36,906 nucleotides of DNA from Dactylosporangium sp. AC04546 (GCF_022095675.1 NZ_JAHYSG010000119.1:1-36906); one strand, 5' to 3'. Counted from the first letter of the stretch, positions 15,861-24,609 are shown. Notes: a model not told the origin generated them from the letters alone. Made by a program: numbers and translations.

Positions 15861-17812
15861 CGCCGGTCCGCCAGGTCGGCCGCGCAGCGGAAGCCCAGCG
15901 AGGCGGAGCGGGTCAGGCCGGCGCCGAGCAGCAGCAGCTTCACCGACGCCTGCGGTGGCTGGGGGCCGCCGTCGAGGTACCAGTCCGAACCCTCACTGCG
16001 ATGGGTGGCCCCGCCCTTGAGGATGACGAACCGGGTCCGGCCGTCGCTGTGCTCGCTCTCGGTGAGGTTCCACACCAGCGGCTCGGCGCGATGCAGCAGC
16101 CCGGCCTCGGCGGCGACCTGCCACTCGTCCTCGGTGGGCAGCCGCAGCCCGGCCCAGGCGGCGTAGGCGCGCGCGTCGGCCAGGTCGACCCCGGTCACCG
16201 GGGCGTCCGGCGGGCCGTCCCCGGCGGTGAAGCGCTCCGGGCGCACCGGCCGGTAGCCGCTGTCGCGCCGGAACCGGGCGTACTGGGCGTGGGTGACCTC
16301 GTGCGTGTCGATGGCGAACCGGCCGAGCCGCACCGCGCGGCGCATGACGGCGTCGTGGTGCAGCCGCGGCGGCAGCGGCTTCCACTCGTCGACGTACGGC
16401 GCCTCGCCGTACAGCCCGGTCTCCCGGACCCGGTGCACGACCGTCAGCTCGCGGCGGCCGCCCTCGACGGCGGCCATGCCGAGCGGGACGTCGGCGCGGG
16501 GCGCCCAGGGCGCCGGGGTCCGCACGGCGGCCCGCGCCGGGAACGCCGGGTCGCCGGCGGGTGACTCCCCCGGCGGTACCGCGGGCGCGTCGCCGGCCAC
16601 GACGGTCACCGCCGCGACCGCACCCGCCGGCAGCGGCCCGCCGACGGCCACCCGCCCGCCCGGCTGTTCGGTCACGGCCAGCTCGGCGCCGGTGACGAGG
16701 TCGACGAAGCGGTGGCCCGGCCGGGCGTCGGTGTGCAGCCACGGGCCGTCGTGGCCGCCGCCCCGGTTCACCACCGTCCACAGTGGCGTGTCGTCGTGCG
16801 TCCAGCGCGACGCGTACACGTCCCCGGCGCCGGGGTGGTCGGCCAGCGGCACCCAGTCCTCGGCCCGCAGCCAGGCCGCGTGGCTGGCCTGCACCCGCCG
16901 CATCGCCCGCAGCACCGCGCGGTCGCGCTCGTTCCAGCCGACCCAGACGCCGAAGACGCTCTCCCAGACCAGCACCCCGCAGCCGTTGAGCCACGCCGAG
17001 TGCAGCTCGTCGAGGTGGTCGCGATGCCACCGCCGGGTGTGGTGCAGGATGTGGCGGCGCTCGAACCACTTCGCCCGCAGCACGCCCGGGACGTCGGAGT
17101 CGGCGAACCACTGCGCCCACGACATCGCATGGTCCTCGATGCGGGCCAGCGGGACCCGGCTCTCGCCCTCCAGCAGCAGCCCGGGCCGCACCGCGTCGAG
17201 GGCCTTGCGCAGCTCGCCGGCCCCTTCCTTGAGGGTGTCGAGGAAGACCCCGTCGGCGCCCAGCCGGGCGACCGTCGCCGCGACCTCGTCGGTGTCGCTG
17301 GCGGGCTCGCGGCGGGTGCCGGTGTCCCACGGGTTGTAGTCGAGGAAGACCCGCACGCCGCGGTCCTGGAAGGCGCGCACGACCGACGCCAGTTCGGGCA
17401 CGTCGCGGTAGTAGTCGAACTGGTTGCGCCCGTCGAGGCCGATCACCGGGTAGGCGTGCCACAGCACGACGCCGTCGAAGCCGCCGAAGTCGCGCCGCGC
17501 CGCGTCCAGGAACGCCTCGACCGTGAACCGGCCCGCCTCGTGGTCGTAGAGCGTCTCGTCCCACAGCCAGGCCAGGCAGACGCTGAAGCAGTCGCCGGTG
17601 ATCTCGTCGTAGTGGGCGCCGGTGTACCGCAGCCGCCGCCGCGCCTCGGCGCGCCACTGCCCGAGGCGCTCGCGCCACGCCGGCCAGTCGGCCGGATCGG
17701 CGGGCGCCGCGAAGATCTTCGCCTCGTCGAGGCCGGACAGGTCCGCGTCCGGTCCGAGGGGCACGGCCGTGGGCCGGTCGATGGGGCGCGGCACGTACGG
17801 GTTGAAGGTCAT
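15857..17812 (-). CDS. TIM-barrel glycosidase-like protein fused to an FGE-like domain
   Basis: A 651-residue cytoplasmic protein with no signal peptide. Residues about 65-345 look like a (beta/alpha)8 glycoside-hydrolase barrel: FDGVVLWHAYPVIGLDG, VRVFLDYNPWD, GADGVFLDTLKEG and LLLEGESRV place Asp and Glu residues at strand ends, like glycosidase catalytic acids. A beta-rich part (346-410) follows. Residues about 490-648 match the formylglycine-generating-enzyme/SUMF1 fold: FAIDTHEVTHAQYARFR, LRLPTEDEWQVAAEA, LKGGATH and LGFRCAADL. The active-site Cys pair of true FGEs is absent from the segment after LKGG, so this domain probably binds rather than oxidises. It overlaps the kinase gene by 4 bp (ATGA) and the CoA-transferase gene by 4 bp (GTGA). 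Which bond it cleaves is unknown. Confidence 0.8.
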   Translation of the reverse strand: MTFNPYVPRPIDRPTAVPLGPDADLSGLDEAKIFAAPADPADWPAWRERLGQWRAEARRRLRYTGAHYDEITGDCFSVCLAWLWDETLYDHEAGRFTVEAFLDAARRDFGGFDGVVLWHAYPVIGLDGRNQFDYYRDVPELASVVRAFQDRGVRVFLDYNPWDTGTRREPASDTDEVAATVARLGADGVFLDTLKEGAGELRKALDAVRPGLLLEGESRVPLARIEDHAMSWAQWFADSDVPGVLRAKWFERRHILHHTRRWHRDHLDELHSAWLNGCGVLVWESVFGVWVGWNERDRAVLRAMRRVQASHAAWLRAEDWVPLADHPGAGDVYASRWTHDDTPLWTVVNRGGGHDGPWLHTDARPGHRFVDLVTGAELAVTEQPGGRVAVGGPLPAGAVAAVTVVAGDAPAVPPGESPAGDPAFPARAAVRTPAPWAPRADVPLGMAAVEGGRRELTVVHRVRETGLYGEAPYVDEWKPLPPRLHHDAVMRRAVRLGRFAIDTHEVTHAQYARFRRDSGYRPVRPERFTAGDGPPDAPVTGVDLADARAYAAWAGLRLPTEDEWQVAAEAGLLHRAEPLVWNLTESEHSDGRTRFVILKGGATHRSEGSDWYLDGGPQPPQASVKLLLLGAGLTRSASLGFRCAADLADRR

Positions 17813-18759
17813 GCGGTACCTCGGTAGGTCGCGGCGAAGAGGCTGTCGATGCGGGCCCGGACGGGCAGTGCGACGGACGCGCCGGGGTGCTGCGCGCAGG
17901 CGGCGCCGGCGGCGCAGGCCCACCGCAGGGCGGCGGTCACCGCGTCCCGGGTGGCGGCGACCGGCCCGGTGAGGCCGTGTTCGGCCCAGGCGACGGCCAT
18001 CGCGCCGGTGAACGCGTCGCCCGCGGCGGTGGTGTCGACGGCGTCGATGACCGGCGCCGCGACCCGCACCCGCAGGCCGTCGCGGTCGCCGTAGGCGGCG
18101 CCGCTCGCGCCGAGCGTCAGGACCACCCGCGGGACGATGCCGAGCAGCGCGCCGACGAGCGCGTCCGGGTCGCCCGCCGCGGAGCCGGCGACGACGGCCG
18201 CCTCGTGCTCGTTGACCACGAGCACGTCGACCAGGGCGAGCAGGCCGGCCGGCAGCGACGCGGCCGGGGCGGCGTTGAGCACGACGGTGGTGCCGGCGTC
18301 ACGGGCCGCGGCGGCGGCCTCGGCGACCCCGGACAGCGGGATCTCCAGCTGCAGCAGCAGCACGTCCGCCGCGGCGACCGCGGCCCGGTCGGCGTCGTCC
18401 AGCGCGGTGAGCGTGGCGTTCGCGCCGGGCGCGACGACGATGCAGTTCTCCGCGGCCGCGTCGACGGTGATGAGCGCGACGCCGGAGGGCCCGTCAGCGG
18501 TGCGCAGCCCGCGCACGTCGACGCCGGCGGCGACCAGGCTGTCGCGCAGCTGCCGGCCGAAGCCGTCGGCGCCGACCGCGCCGACGAACGCGCAGCCGGC
18601 GCCGGCCCGGGCGGCGGCGACGGCCTGGTTGGCGCCCTTGCCGCCGGGCACGGTGCGGAAGTCGCCCCCGAGGACCGTCTCACCGGGCGACGGCAGCCGG
18701 GGCGTGGCGACCACCAGGTCCAGGTTGGCGCTGCCGACCACGATCACCCGCGCGCTCAT
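17809..18759 (-). CDS. rbsK: Ribokinase-like PfkB carbohydrate kinase
   Basis: A 316-residue PfkB kinase that reads like ribokinase throughout: VVGSANLDLVV, the sugar-binding VPGGKGANQAVAAARAG (residues 38-54), VLNAAP, VVNEHEA and the ATP/anion-hole motif DTTAAGDAFTGA with catalytic Asp248. It should phosphorylate ribose or a similar sugar freed by the neighbouring hydrolases. The ATG at 18759 has GGAGGA five nucleotides upstream, and that site lies inside the 86-bp tandem repeat, which also ends in the ATG. The stop overlaps the next start by 4 bp. Another pentose or a nucleoside is possible as substrate. Confidence 0.88.
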   Translation of the reverse strand: MSARVIVVGSANLDLVVATPRLPSPGETVLGGDFRTVPGGKGANQAVAAARAGAGCAFVGAVGADGFGRQLRDSLVAAGVDVRGLRTADGPSGVALITVDAAAENCIVVAPGANATLTALDDADRAAVAAADVLLLQLEIPLSGVAEAAAAARDAGTTVVLNAAPAASLPAGLLALVDVLVVNEHEAAVVAGSAAGDPDALVGALLGIVPRVVLTLGASGAAYGDRDGLRVRVAAPVIDAVDTTAAGDAFTGAMAVAWAEHGLTGPVAATRDAVTAALRWACAAGAACAQHPGASVALPVRARIDSLFAATYRGTA

Positions 18760-19063
18760 GCGTCCTCCGCTTCGCTCCGGCCGCCCGAGCTCCAAACTGA
18801 GCCCATGATGAGCGGCCTCCTCCGCTTCGCTCCGGAACCGCTCATGCGTCCTCCGCTTCGCTCCGGCCGCCCGAGCTCCAAACTGAGCCCATGATGAGCG
18901 GCCTCCTCCGCTTCGCTCCGGAACCGCTCATGCGTCCTCCGCTTCGCTCCGGCCGCCTGAGCTCCACCCTGAGCCCATGATGAGCGGCCTCCTCCGCTTC
19001 GCTCCGGAACCGCTCATGCGTCCTCCGCTTCGCTCCGGCCGCCCGAGCTCCAAACTGAGCCCA
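18757..19063. repeat. 86-bp tandem repeat, about 3.5 copies, with coupled mini-ORFs
   Basis: Units start at 18757, 18843 and 18929, with a partial unit at 19015-19063. Each holds two CCTCCGCTTCGCTCCGG blocks, a GAGCTC site and an inverted repeat ATGAGCGG/CCGCTCAT. On the minus strand each unit has GGAGGACGC-ATG, so it encodes a 29-codon mini-ORF (MSGSGAKRRRPLIMGS...RSEAEDA) whose TGA overlaps the next ATG. The three mini-ORFs (18928-19017, 18842-18931, 18756-18845) form an ATGA chain from the glycohydrolase gene to the kinase gene. The third unit differs by a few bases. The peptides are probably not functional; the elements look like REP-type palindromes that kept the coupling. Confidence 0.9.
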
Positions 19064-20384
19064 GGGCGAACGTGCGGGCGGCCAGCTCGTCGAAGCCGAT
19101 GCCGTCGAAGCCGGCGATGCTGCTGGCCAGCCGCCCGCGCATCGGATCGACCCACCGCGGCGGCAGCGCGGCGGCGCCGGCCAGCGCTCCGGTGACGGCG
19201 CCGACGGTGGCGCCGTTGGAGTCGGTGTCCCAGCCGCCGCCGACCACGGCGCAGACGGAGCGCTCGAAGTCGCCGCCGCCGTAGGCCAGCGCGGCCGCGA
19301 CCAGGGCCGCGTTGTTGCGCACGTGGACCCAGTGCAGGTGGCCGTGCCGCTCGTAGAGCGCGTCGACGACACGCTCCCAGTCGCCGCCGGCAGCGCCCAG
19401 GGCCCGGGCCTCGCGCACGGCGGCGGTGAACCGCCCGCCGGGCGGCAGCACCGACTCGCCGGCGTCCAGCACCTGCTCGACACCGTCGGCGACCGGGGCG
19501 GCGGCGGCCATCGCGGCCACCCACAGGGCGCCGTGCACCCCGGCGCGGACGTGGCTGACGCTCGCGTCGCGCCACGCGAGGCCGGCGGCCCGGTCCGGGC
19601 GGCCGGGGTTGACCCAGCCGTACACGTCGGTGCGGATCTGCGCGCCGATCCACTCCCGGAACGGGTTGTGCCGGCGGGCGGTGTCCGGCGGGGCCAGGCC
19701 GAGCAGCAGGTTGCGGTACGCGACCCGCTCGGCGGTGAACACCCGCCCGGCCGGCAGCCAGGACAGCCACGCCTCGGCGACGTCGGCGCTGGTGAAGCCG
19801 CGGCCCGCCGTCTCCAGCAGGCGCAGCGCGAGCAGCGCGAAGTTGAGGTCGTCGTCCTCCGGCATGCCGTCGATGTTCTCGGCGAGGCTGGTGGCCGCGC
19901 TGCGCCGGTTCCACGGCCAGCGCGCGGCGACCTCGGGCGGCAGGCCCTCGGCGGTGAACCAGTCCCGCAGCGGCCACCGGCCGGTGGCGGTCAGGATCGC
20001 CCGGATGCCCTCCCGCGGGATCTTCTCCACCGGCTTGCCGAGCAGGCAGCCGGCGGCCCGGCCGAGCCAGGCGCCGTGCAGCCGGTCGAGCGTCGTCCGC
20101 ACCGGCAGGTCCCACGCCGCGGGCCAGTGTGCCCGCAGCGCGTCGAGGTCGTCGGCCTCGCCGGCCGGTCCGGGCAGCGCGTCGGCGGCGTCGAGCAGCT
20201 CGACGGCGAGGGAGCGCAGCGCCGCCGGAGACGGGCTGGCCGACGCGCCGTTCACCGGCGGGGTCGCGTCGCCGCCGGCGGCCGCCCACCGCCGGGCGAT
20301 CGCCGTGACGTCGCGACCCTCGTCCCGGCTGGCCGCCAGCTCGTGCGGCAGCAGGTCCTCCGGCTGGACCCAGGTCAGTCTCAT
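19014..20384 (-). CDS. ADP-ribosylglycohydrolase family protein (larger paralogue)
   Basis: A 456-residue DraG/ARH-fold hydrolase. After about 100 N-terminal residues of unknown type come GAWLGRAAGCLLGKPVEKIP, the metal-binding PEDDDLNFALLAL (176-181), HVRNNAALVAAALAYGGGDFERS and the second metal motif GGGWDTDSNGATVGAVTGALAG (386-395). Family members use two Mg ions to hydrolyse N-glycosidic or O-glycosidic bonds of ADP-ribose or related ribosides. The last 15 residues (GSVWSSGGRSEAEDA) are encoded by the tandem repeat and were probably added by its insertion. The start overlaps the previous paralogue by 4 bp. In a sugar-import operon the substrate is more likely an imported glycoside than a modified protein. 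Confidence 0.88.
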   Translation of the reverse strand: MRLTWVQPEDLLPHELAASRDEGRDVTAIARRWAAAGGDATPPVNGASASPSPAALRSLAVELLDAADALPGPAGEADDLDALRAHWPAAWDLPVRTTLDRLHGAWLGRAAGCLLGKPVEKIPREGIRAILTATGRWPLRDWFTAEGLPPEVAARWPWNRRSAATSLAENIDGMPEDDDLNFALLALRLLETAGRGFTSADVAEAWLSWLPAGRVFTAERVAYRNLLLGLAPPDTARRHNPFREWIGAQIRTDVYGWVNPGRPDRAAGLAWRDASVSHVRAGVHGALWVAAMAAAAPVADGVEQVLDAGESVLPPGGRFTAAVREARALGAAGGDWERVVDALYERHGHLHWVHVRNNAALVAAALAYGGGDFERSVCAVVGGGWDTDSNGATVGAVTGALAGAAALPPRWVDPMRGRLASSIAGFDGIGFDELAARTFALGSVWSSGGRSEAEDA

Positions 20385-21514
20385 GTGAGACCGCCGAAGC
20401 GTTCGGCACGGCGGGCGAAGCGGTCCCGGTCGCGGGCGAACACCTCGGCGGCCACCTCGGCGAGCACCGTGGCGGGCAGCACGAGGTCGGTTCGCGACGC
20501 CTCGGCGACCGCCGCCGACCACTGCGCCGGCACGGCGGCCGACCCGCCGAGGGCCCCGGCGATCGCGCCCGCCATGGTGGCGGTGGAGTCGGCGTCGCGG
20601 CCGTAGTTCACCGCGCCGAGCACCGCGTCGCGGAAGTCGCCGGCGGCGACGACGAGCATGCCGATCGCGACCGGCAGTTCCTCGATGGCGTGCACCCGGC
20701 TCGGGCGGCGCGCGCCGAGCCCCGGGTTGTGGTACTCCTCGCCGACCGTGTCGAACGGCGCGACCGCGGCCCGCAGAGCCGGGATCGCCGCGCGCCAGTC
20801 GGTGTGGCCGCGGGCCTCCTTGACCACGGCGTCGACGGCGGCGCGGGTGCCGTCGCGGGCGAGGTCCAGCGCGGCGGCGACGACGTCGTCGACCGCCGCG
20901 CCCGGCGCCGCCGCGGCGGCCACGCACGCGGCGAACACCGCGGCCGCCTCCCGCCCGTAGCTGTGCTGGTGCGCGCCGGTGAGGTCGGCCGCCTCGGCGT
21001 AGGCTCCGGCCGGGTCGCCGGCGTTGACGATGCCGACCGGGGCCATGTACATCGCCGCGCCGCAGTTGACGATGTTGCCGACGCCGGCCTCGCGCGGGTC
21101 GGCGTGGGCGTGGTGCAGGCGGGTGACCAGCCACCGCTCCGCGGCGGCGAGGCGGTGGAAGGCCACCCCCTCCCGCTCCAGGTCAGGGATGTACACCACC
21201 CGCTCGATCAGATCGGGGACGAGTCGGTCCACCACGTCGAACGCGTCGAGGTGGTCGCGTTTCCGGGCGTACACCCGCACCAGCGCGTGGGTCATCAACG
21301 TGTCGTCGGTGATGTGCCCGTCGCCCTTGTGGTAGGGCGCGAGGGGCCGCGCGGTGGCCCAGTCGGCGTGGTACGGGGGCACGATGCCCTCGACCCAGCC
21401 GCCGTAGCGGGCCCGGATCTGCTCCGGCAGCGCCGTTTCGGTAGCCCCGCCGAGTGCGTCGCCGACCGCGGCGCCGACCAGGCATCCGACCGACTTGTCG
21501 AGCAAGAGTGACAT
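20381..21514 (-). CDS. ADP-ribosylglycohydrolase family protein (smaller paralogue)
   Basis: A 377-residue DraG/ARH-fold hydrolase. The start MSLLLDKSVGCLVGAAVGDALGGATE is typical; metal motifs are GDGHITDDTLMTHALV (68-72) and NYGRDADSTATMAGAIAGALGG (305-311), with HNPGLGARR between. Its sequence differs clearly from the larger neighbour, so this is not a recent duplicate. The ATG lies 2 bp after the binding-protein stop, with GAGGT overlapping that stop. Two dissimilar members side by side suggest hydrolysis of two bonds or two anomers of the same imported compound, or a heteromer. No signal peptide is present. Confidence 0.9.
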   Translation of the reverse strand: MSLLLDKSVGCLVGAAVGDALGGATETALPEQIRARYGGWVEGIVPPYHADWATARPLAPYHKGDGHITDDTLMTHALVRVYARKRDHLDAFDVVDRLVPDLIERVVYIPDLEREGVAFHRLAAAERWLVTRLHHAHADPREAGVGNIVNCGAAMYMAPVGIVNAGDPAGAYAEAADLTGAHQHSYGREAAAVFAACVAAAAAPGAAVDDVVAAALDLARDGTRAAVDAVVKEARGHTDWRAAIPALRAAVAPFDTVGEEYHNPGLGARRPSRVHAIEELPVAIGMLVVAAGDFRDAVLGAVNYGRDADSTATMAGAIAGALGGSAAVPAQWSAAVAEASRTDLVLPATVLAEVAAEVFARDRDRFARRAERFGGLT

Positions 21515-21516
21515 CG

Positions 21517-22806
21517 TTACCTCAGCACCTGCTTGCCACCGTCGACCAGTTGGGTGCCGAGCTGGTCGAGCGTGATCTTGTTGGCGAAGTACTGCTGGAG
21601 CGCCGGCGTGGCGTACTTCGTCTTCCACTCCGGGTAGCCGTCGACCATCTGGAACGGCGCGACGGTCAGGTCGCTCGCGCTGTCGGCGGCCACGTCCCAG
21701 CCCTGCTTGCCGCCGGTCGTCTTGACCAGCTCCTGGTTGGCCTGCTTGCCGGTGGGCACCAGCCAGTCACCCTTGGCCAGGGCCGCCATGTTCGCCGGGT
21801 TGAGGAAGAACTCGAGGAACTGCGCCGCCTCCTTCTGGTGCTTGGAGTCCGCGGAGATCGACAGCGTCTGCGGGTTCGCCGCCTGCTTCGTCGACAGCCC
21901 CTTGATCGGTGGCAGGGTCACCCACTGGAAACCGGCCGGCGCCTGCTCGACCATCTGCTGGCGCAGCGACACCGAGCCGGGCAGCATCGCGTACTTGCCG
22001 CCGAAGAAGCCGGGCAGCGTGTCGGCGCCGCTCATGCCGAGCGCCTCGGGCGCGGCGGACTTCGCGGTGTAGAGCATGTCGTGGATCCGCTTCGGCACCT
22101 CCTTCTCCGCGTCGCCGACCTTCACCTCGGTCTTGCCGCCGTCGGTGTAGAAGAACTTGCCGTCGAAGTTCAGGGCCAGGTTCATCACCCGGTTCGTCGG
22201 CGACTTCAGCGCCCAGGCCACGCCGAACTGCCCGGGCTTGGTGAGCTTCTGCGCGTTGGCCTGGAACTCGTCCCAGGTCCAGCCGCCGTCGGCGGGCGGA
22301 ACCGTGACGCCGGCCGCGTCCAGCAGCGCCTTGTTGGCGATGACCACCTGCGACTCGAGCAGGAACGGCACGCCGGTGACCTTGCCGTCGAAGGTGACGG
22401 TGTCCCAGATGCCCTTGTCGATCTGGCCCTTGAAGCCGTCGGACAGCAGGGACGAGACGTCGGCGAGGTACCCCCGCTTGCTGAACTCGCCGATCGAGGC
22501 CGCCTCGTAGTGCACGATGTCGGCCACGTCGCCGCCCTCGAAGGCGGTCAGCAGCTGGTCGTGCACGGAGTTCCAGTCGCCCTGGACGTACTCGACCTGG
22601 ATGTCGGGGTGGTCGCGGTTCCACTGCGCGACGAGGTCCTTGTTCGCCTGCAGGGACTCCTTCTGCCAGGCCAGGCTCAGGAACCGCAGCTTGACCGGGC
22701 CGGAGGTGGACTCGGGGTCGTCGCCGCAGGCGGAGAGCAGGCCGAGGCCGACGAGCGCGACCGCCGCGGCCGCGGCCAGTCGTCGCCGTACACCGGTTCT
22801 GGGCAT
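21517..22806 (-). CDS. ABC transporter substrate-binding lipoprotein (sugar type)
   Basis: A 429-residue family 1 solute-binding protein. The signal peptide ends in the lipobox LLSAC, so the protein is lipid-anchored outside the membrane. It continues LRFLSLAWQKESLQANKDLVAQWNRDHPDIQVEYVQG, with later GFFGGKYAMLPGSVSLRQQM and KEAAQFLEFFLNPANMAALA, as in sugar-binding lipoproteins. The ATG at 22806 has AGGAGG eight nucleotides upstream. It lies 37 bp after the second permease gene and feeds the two permeases; no ATPase gene is in the operon, so a shared MsiK-type ATPase is likely. Aromatic residues such as Trp in its lobes suit a sugar ligand, but the ligand cannot be named. Confidence 0.92.
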   Translation of the reverse strand: MPRTGVRRRLAAAAAVALVGLGLLSACGDDPESTSGPVKLRFLSLAWQKESLQANKDLVAQWNRDHPDIQVEYVQGDWNSVHDQLLTAFEGGDVADIVHYEAASIGEFSKRGYLADVSSLLSDGFKGQIDKGIWDTVTFDGKVTGVPFLLESQVVIANKALLDAAGVTVPPADGGWTWDEFQANAQKLTKPGQFGVAWALKSPTNRVMNLALNFDGKFFYTDGGKTEVKVGDAEKEVPKRIHDMLYTAKSAAPEALGMSGADTLPGFFGGKYAMLPGSVSLRQQMVEQAPAGFQWVTLPPIKGLSTKQAANPQTLSISADSKHQKEAAQFLEFFLNPANMAALAKGDWLVPTGKQANQELVKTTGGKQGWDVAADSASDLTVAPFQMVDGYPEWKTKYATPALQQYFANKITLDQLGTQLVDGGKQVLR

Positions 22807-22843
22807 GGAAAACCTCCTGGTTGGGGTGGGGTGTGTCGCCCGG

Positions 22844-23683
22844 TCAGCCCTTGACGGCACCGGCGAGCGAGCCGGATGAGAGCCGTCGTTGCATGACGGC
22901 GAAGAAGATGAGGCTCGGCAGCGTGGCCAGCAGCGAGCCGGCCGCGAGGGGTCCGAGCCGGGCGGTGCCCTCGATGCCGACGAACCGGGCCAGGGCCACC
23001 GGCAGCGTCGCGAGGTCCGGTGTCTTGATGAGCACGAGGGCGAAGAAGAACTCGTTCCAGGCCGAGATGAAGGCGAACACGGCGGTGGCCACCACGCCCG
23101 GGGCGAGCAGCGGCAGCACGACCCGCCGCAGGATCTGCAGCCGGGTGGCGCCGTCGACGGACGCCGCCTCCTCCAGCTCGCGCGGGATGTTGCGCACGAA
23201 CCCCTGCAGCATCCACAGCGCGAACGGCAGCGCCCAGACCACGTAGATCAGCACCAGGCCGGCGTGGGTGTTGGCCAGCCCGATCTCCCGCAGGATCAGG
23301 AAGATCGGGATGATGAGCAGCACGAACGGGAACAGCTGGGACAGCAGCACCCAGCCCAGGGCCACCGTGCCGAGCCGGGTGCGGAACCGGGCCAGCGCGT
23401 AGGAGGCGGGCAGCGCGACGAGGACCGTCAGCACCGCCGAGGCGAGCGAGACCTGGAGGCTGTTGAGCGCCGCCCGGCCCAGATCCTGCTCGGTGAACGC
23501 CTGCACGAAGTTCTGCACCGTCGGGTTGACCGGGACGAGGGTGGGGTGCAGCGCGACGAGCTCCCGGGGCGGCTTGAACGCGGTCGAGAGCAGCCACACG
23601 AGCGGGAACCCCAGGAAGATCACGTATGCGGCCAGGGCGGCGTAGCGCAGCGCCTGCCCGGTCCGGCTCGGCCTGCCGATCAT
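22844..23683 (-). CDS. Sugar ABC transporter permease (MalG type)
   Basis: A 279-residue membrane protein with six predicted helices, starting near YAALAAYVIFLGFPLVWLL. The EAA loop that docks the ATPase is EEAASVDGATRLQILRRVVLPLLAPG. Its size and the first-helix position match MalG-type carbohydrate importers (CUT1). The ATG overlaps the stop of the first permease by 4 bp (ATGA), and the two should form the membrane channel for the binding lipoprotein. Confidence 0.92.
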   Translation of the reverse strand: MIGRPSRTGQALRYAALAAYVIFLGFPLVWLLSTAFKPPRELVALHPTLVPVNPTVQNFVQAFTEQDLGRAALNSLQVSLASAVLTVLVALPASYALARFRTRLGTVALGWVLLSQLFPFVLLIIPIFLILREIGLANTHAGLVLIYVVWALPFALWMLQGFVRNIPRELEEAASVDGATRLQILRRVVLPLLAPGVVATAVFAFISAWNEFFFALVLIKTPDLATLPVALARFVGIEGTARLGPLAAGSLLATLPSLIFFAVMQRRLSSGSLAGAVKG

Positions 23684-24609
23684 GTGTTCGCCTCCCGTAG
23701 CCGCCGGCGCAGGTACAGGGCCAGCAGCGCCACGATGAGGATCACCATGACGTTGCCCAGCGCCGCGGCGTAGCCGTAGTTGCCGTACCGGAACGCCTCC
23801 TCGTAGGCGAAGAGCATCGGCAGCATCGTCTTGCCGCCGGGCCCTCCGGCGGTCAGCACGTAGACCAGCCCGAAGGAGTTGAAGTTCCAGATGAAGTCCA
23901 GCGAGGTGATGGCGACGACCACCGGCGTCAGCGCGGGCAGCGTCACGCTGCGGAAGCGCTGCCAGCTGCCGGCGCCGTCGACCGCGGCCGCCTCGTGCAG
24001 CTCCCGCGGCACCCCTTGCAGGCCGGCCAGCAGTACGACCGTGGTCTGCGGCAGCCCGGCCCACACGCCGACGATGATCACCGCCGGCAGCGCGGTGCTG
24101 AAGTCGCCGAGCCACGTGTGGCGCATCCCGTCCGCGCCGGCGCGGTGCAGCAGCTCGTTGAGCAGCCCGGCATCCGGGTGGTACACCAGCTTCCACAGGA
24201 TGCCGACCACGACCGGCGGCATCGCCCACGGCACCACCGAGAGCACCCGGGCCACGCCCCGGAAGCGCAGCCGCTCGTTGAGCAGCAACGCCAGGCCGAG
24301 CGCCAGCAGGAACTGCAGGATCGTCACGCTGAACGCCCACAGCAGCCCGACCTTGAACGAGTTCCAGAACAGCTCGTCGCCGAGCAGCGCACGGTAGTTG
24401 GCCAGGCCGGTGAAGCTCACCTCGACGTTGCGGCCGGCGCGGGCGTCGGTGAAGCCCAGGTAGATGCCGCGCAGCAGCGGGAACACCGACAGCACCGCGA
24501 TCGGCAGCAACGACGGGAGCAGCAGCAGGTACATCCCCGTCCGGTCGCTGCGCGCCCGGGTGCGCCCGCCGGTCGTGGCCGGTGCCGCGGTCACGGTCGC
24601 GGTACTCAT
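23680..24609 (-). CDS. Sugar ABC transporter permease (MalF type)
   Basis: A 309-residue membrane protein with six predicted helices; GMYLLLLPSLLPIAVLSVFPLLRGIYLGFTD is the usual MalF-type opening. The EAA loop is HEAAAVDGAGSWQRFRSVTLPALTP. It belongs to the CUT1 carbohydrate importer group. The ATG overlaps the stop of the LacI gene by 4 bp, so regulator and transporter are translated together, and its stop overlaps the second permease start by 4 bp. Confidence 0.92.
   Translation of the reverse strand: MSTATVTAAPATTGGRTRARSDRTGMYLLLLPSLLPIAVLSVFPLLRGIYLGFTDARAGRNVEVSFTGLANYRALLGDELFWNSFKVGLLWAFSVTILQFLLALGLALLLNERLRFRGVARVLSVVPWAMPPVVVGILWKLVYHPDAGLLNELLHRAGADGMRHTWLGDFSTALPAVIIVGVWAGLPQTTVVLLAGLQGVPRELHEAAAVDGAGSWQRFRSVTLPALTPVVVAITSLDFIWNFNSFGLVYVLTAGGPGGKTMLPMLFAYEEAFRYGNYGYAAALGNVMVILIVALLALYLRRRLREANT

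Noticed and set aside
15993..17678. Long frame in another register over the glycosidase/FGE gene
   Set aside because: Its product is an Arg/Ala string, while the chosen frame shows clear domain motifs and 4-bp overlaps with both neighbours.
15857..17812. Annotation as an active formylglycine-generating enzyme
   Set aside because: The catalytic Cys pair is missing and no sulfatase gene is nearby.
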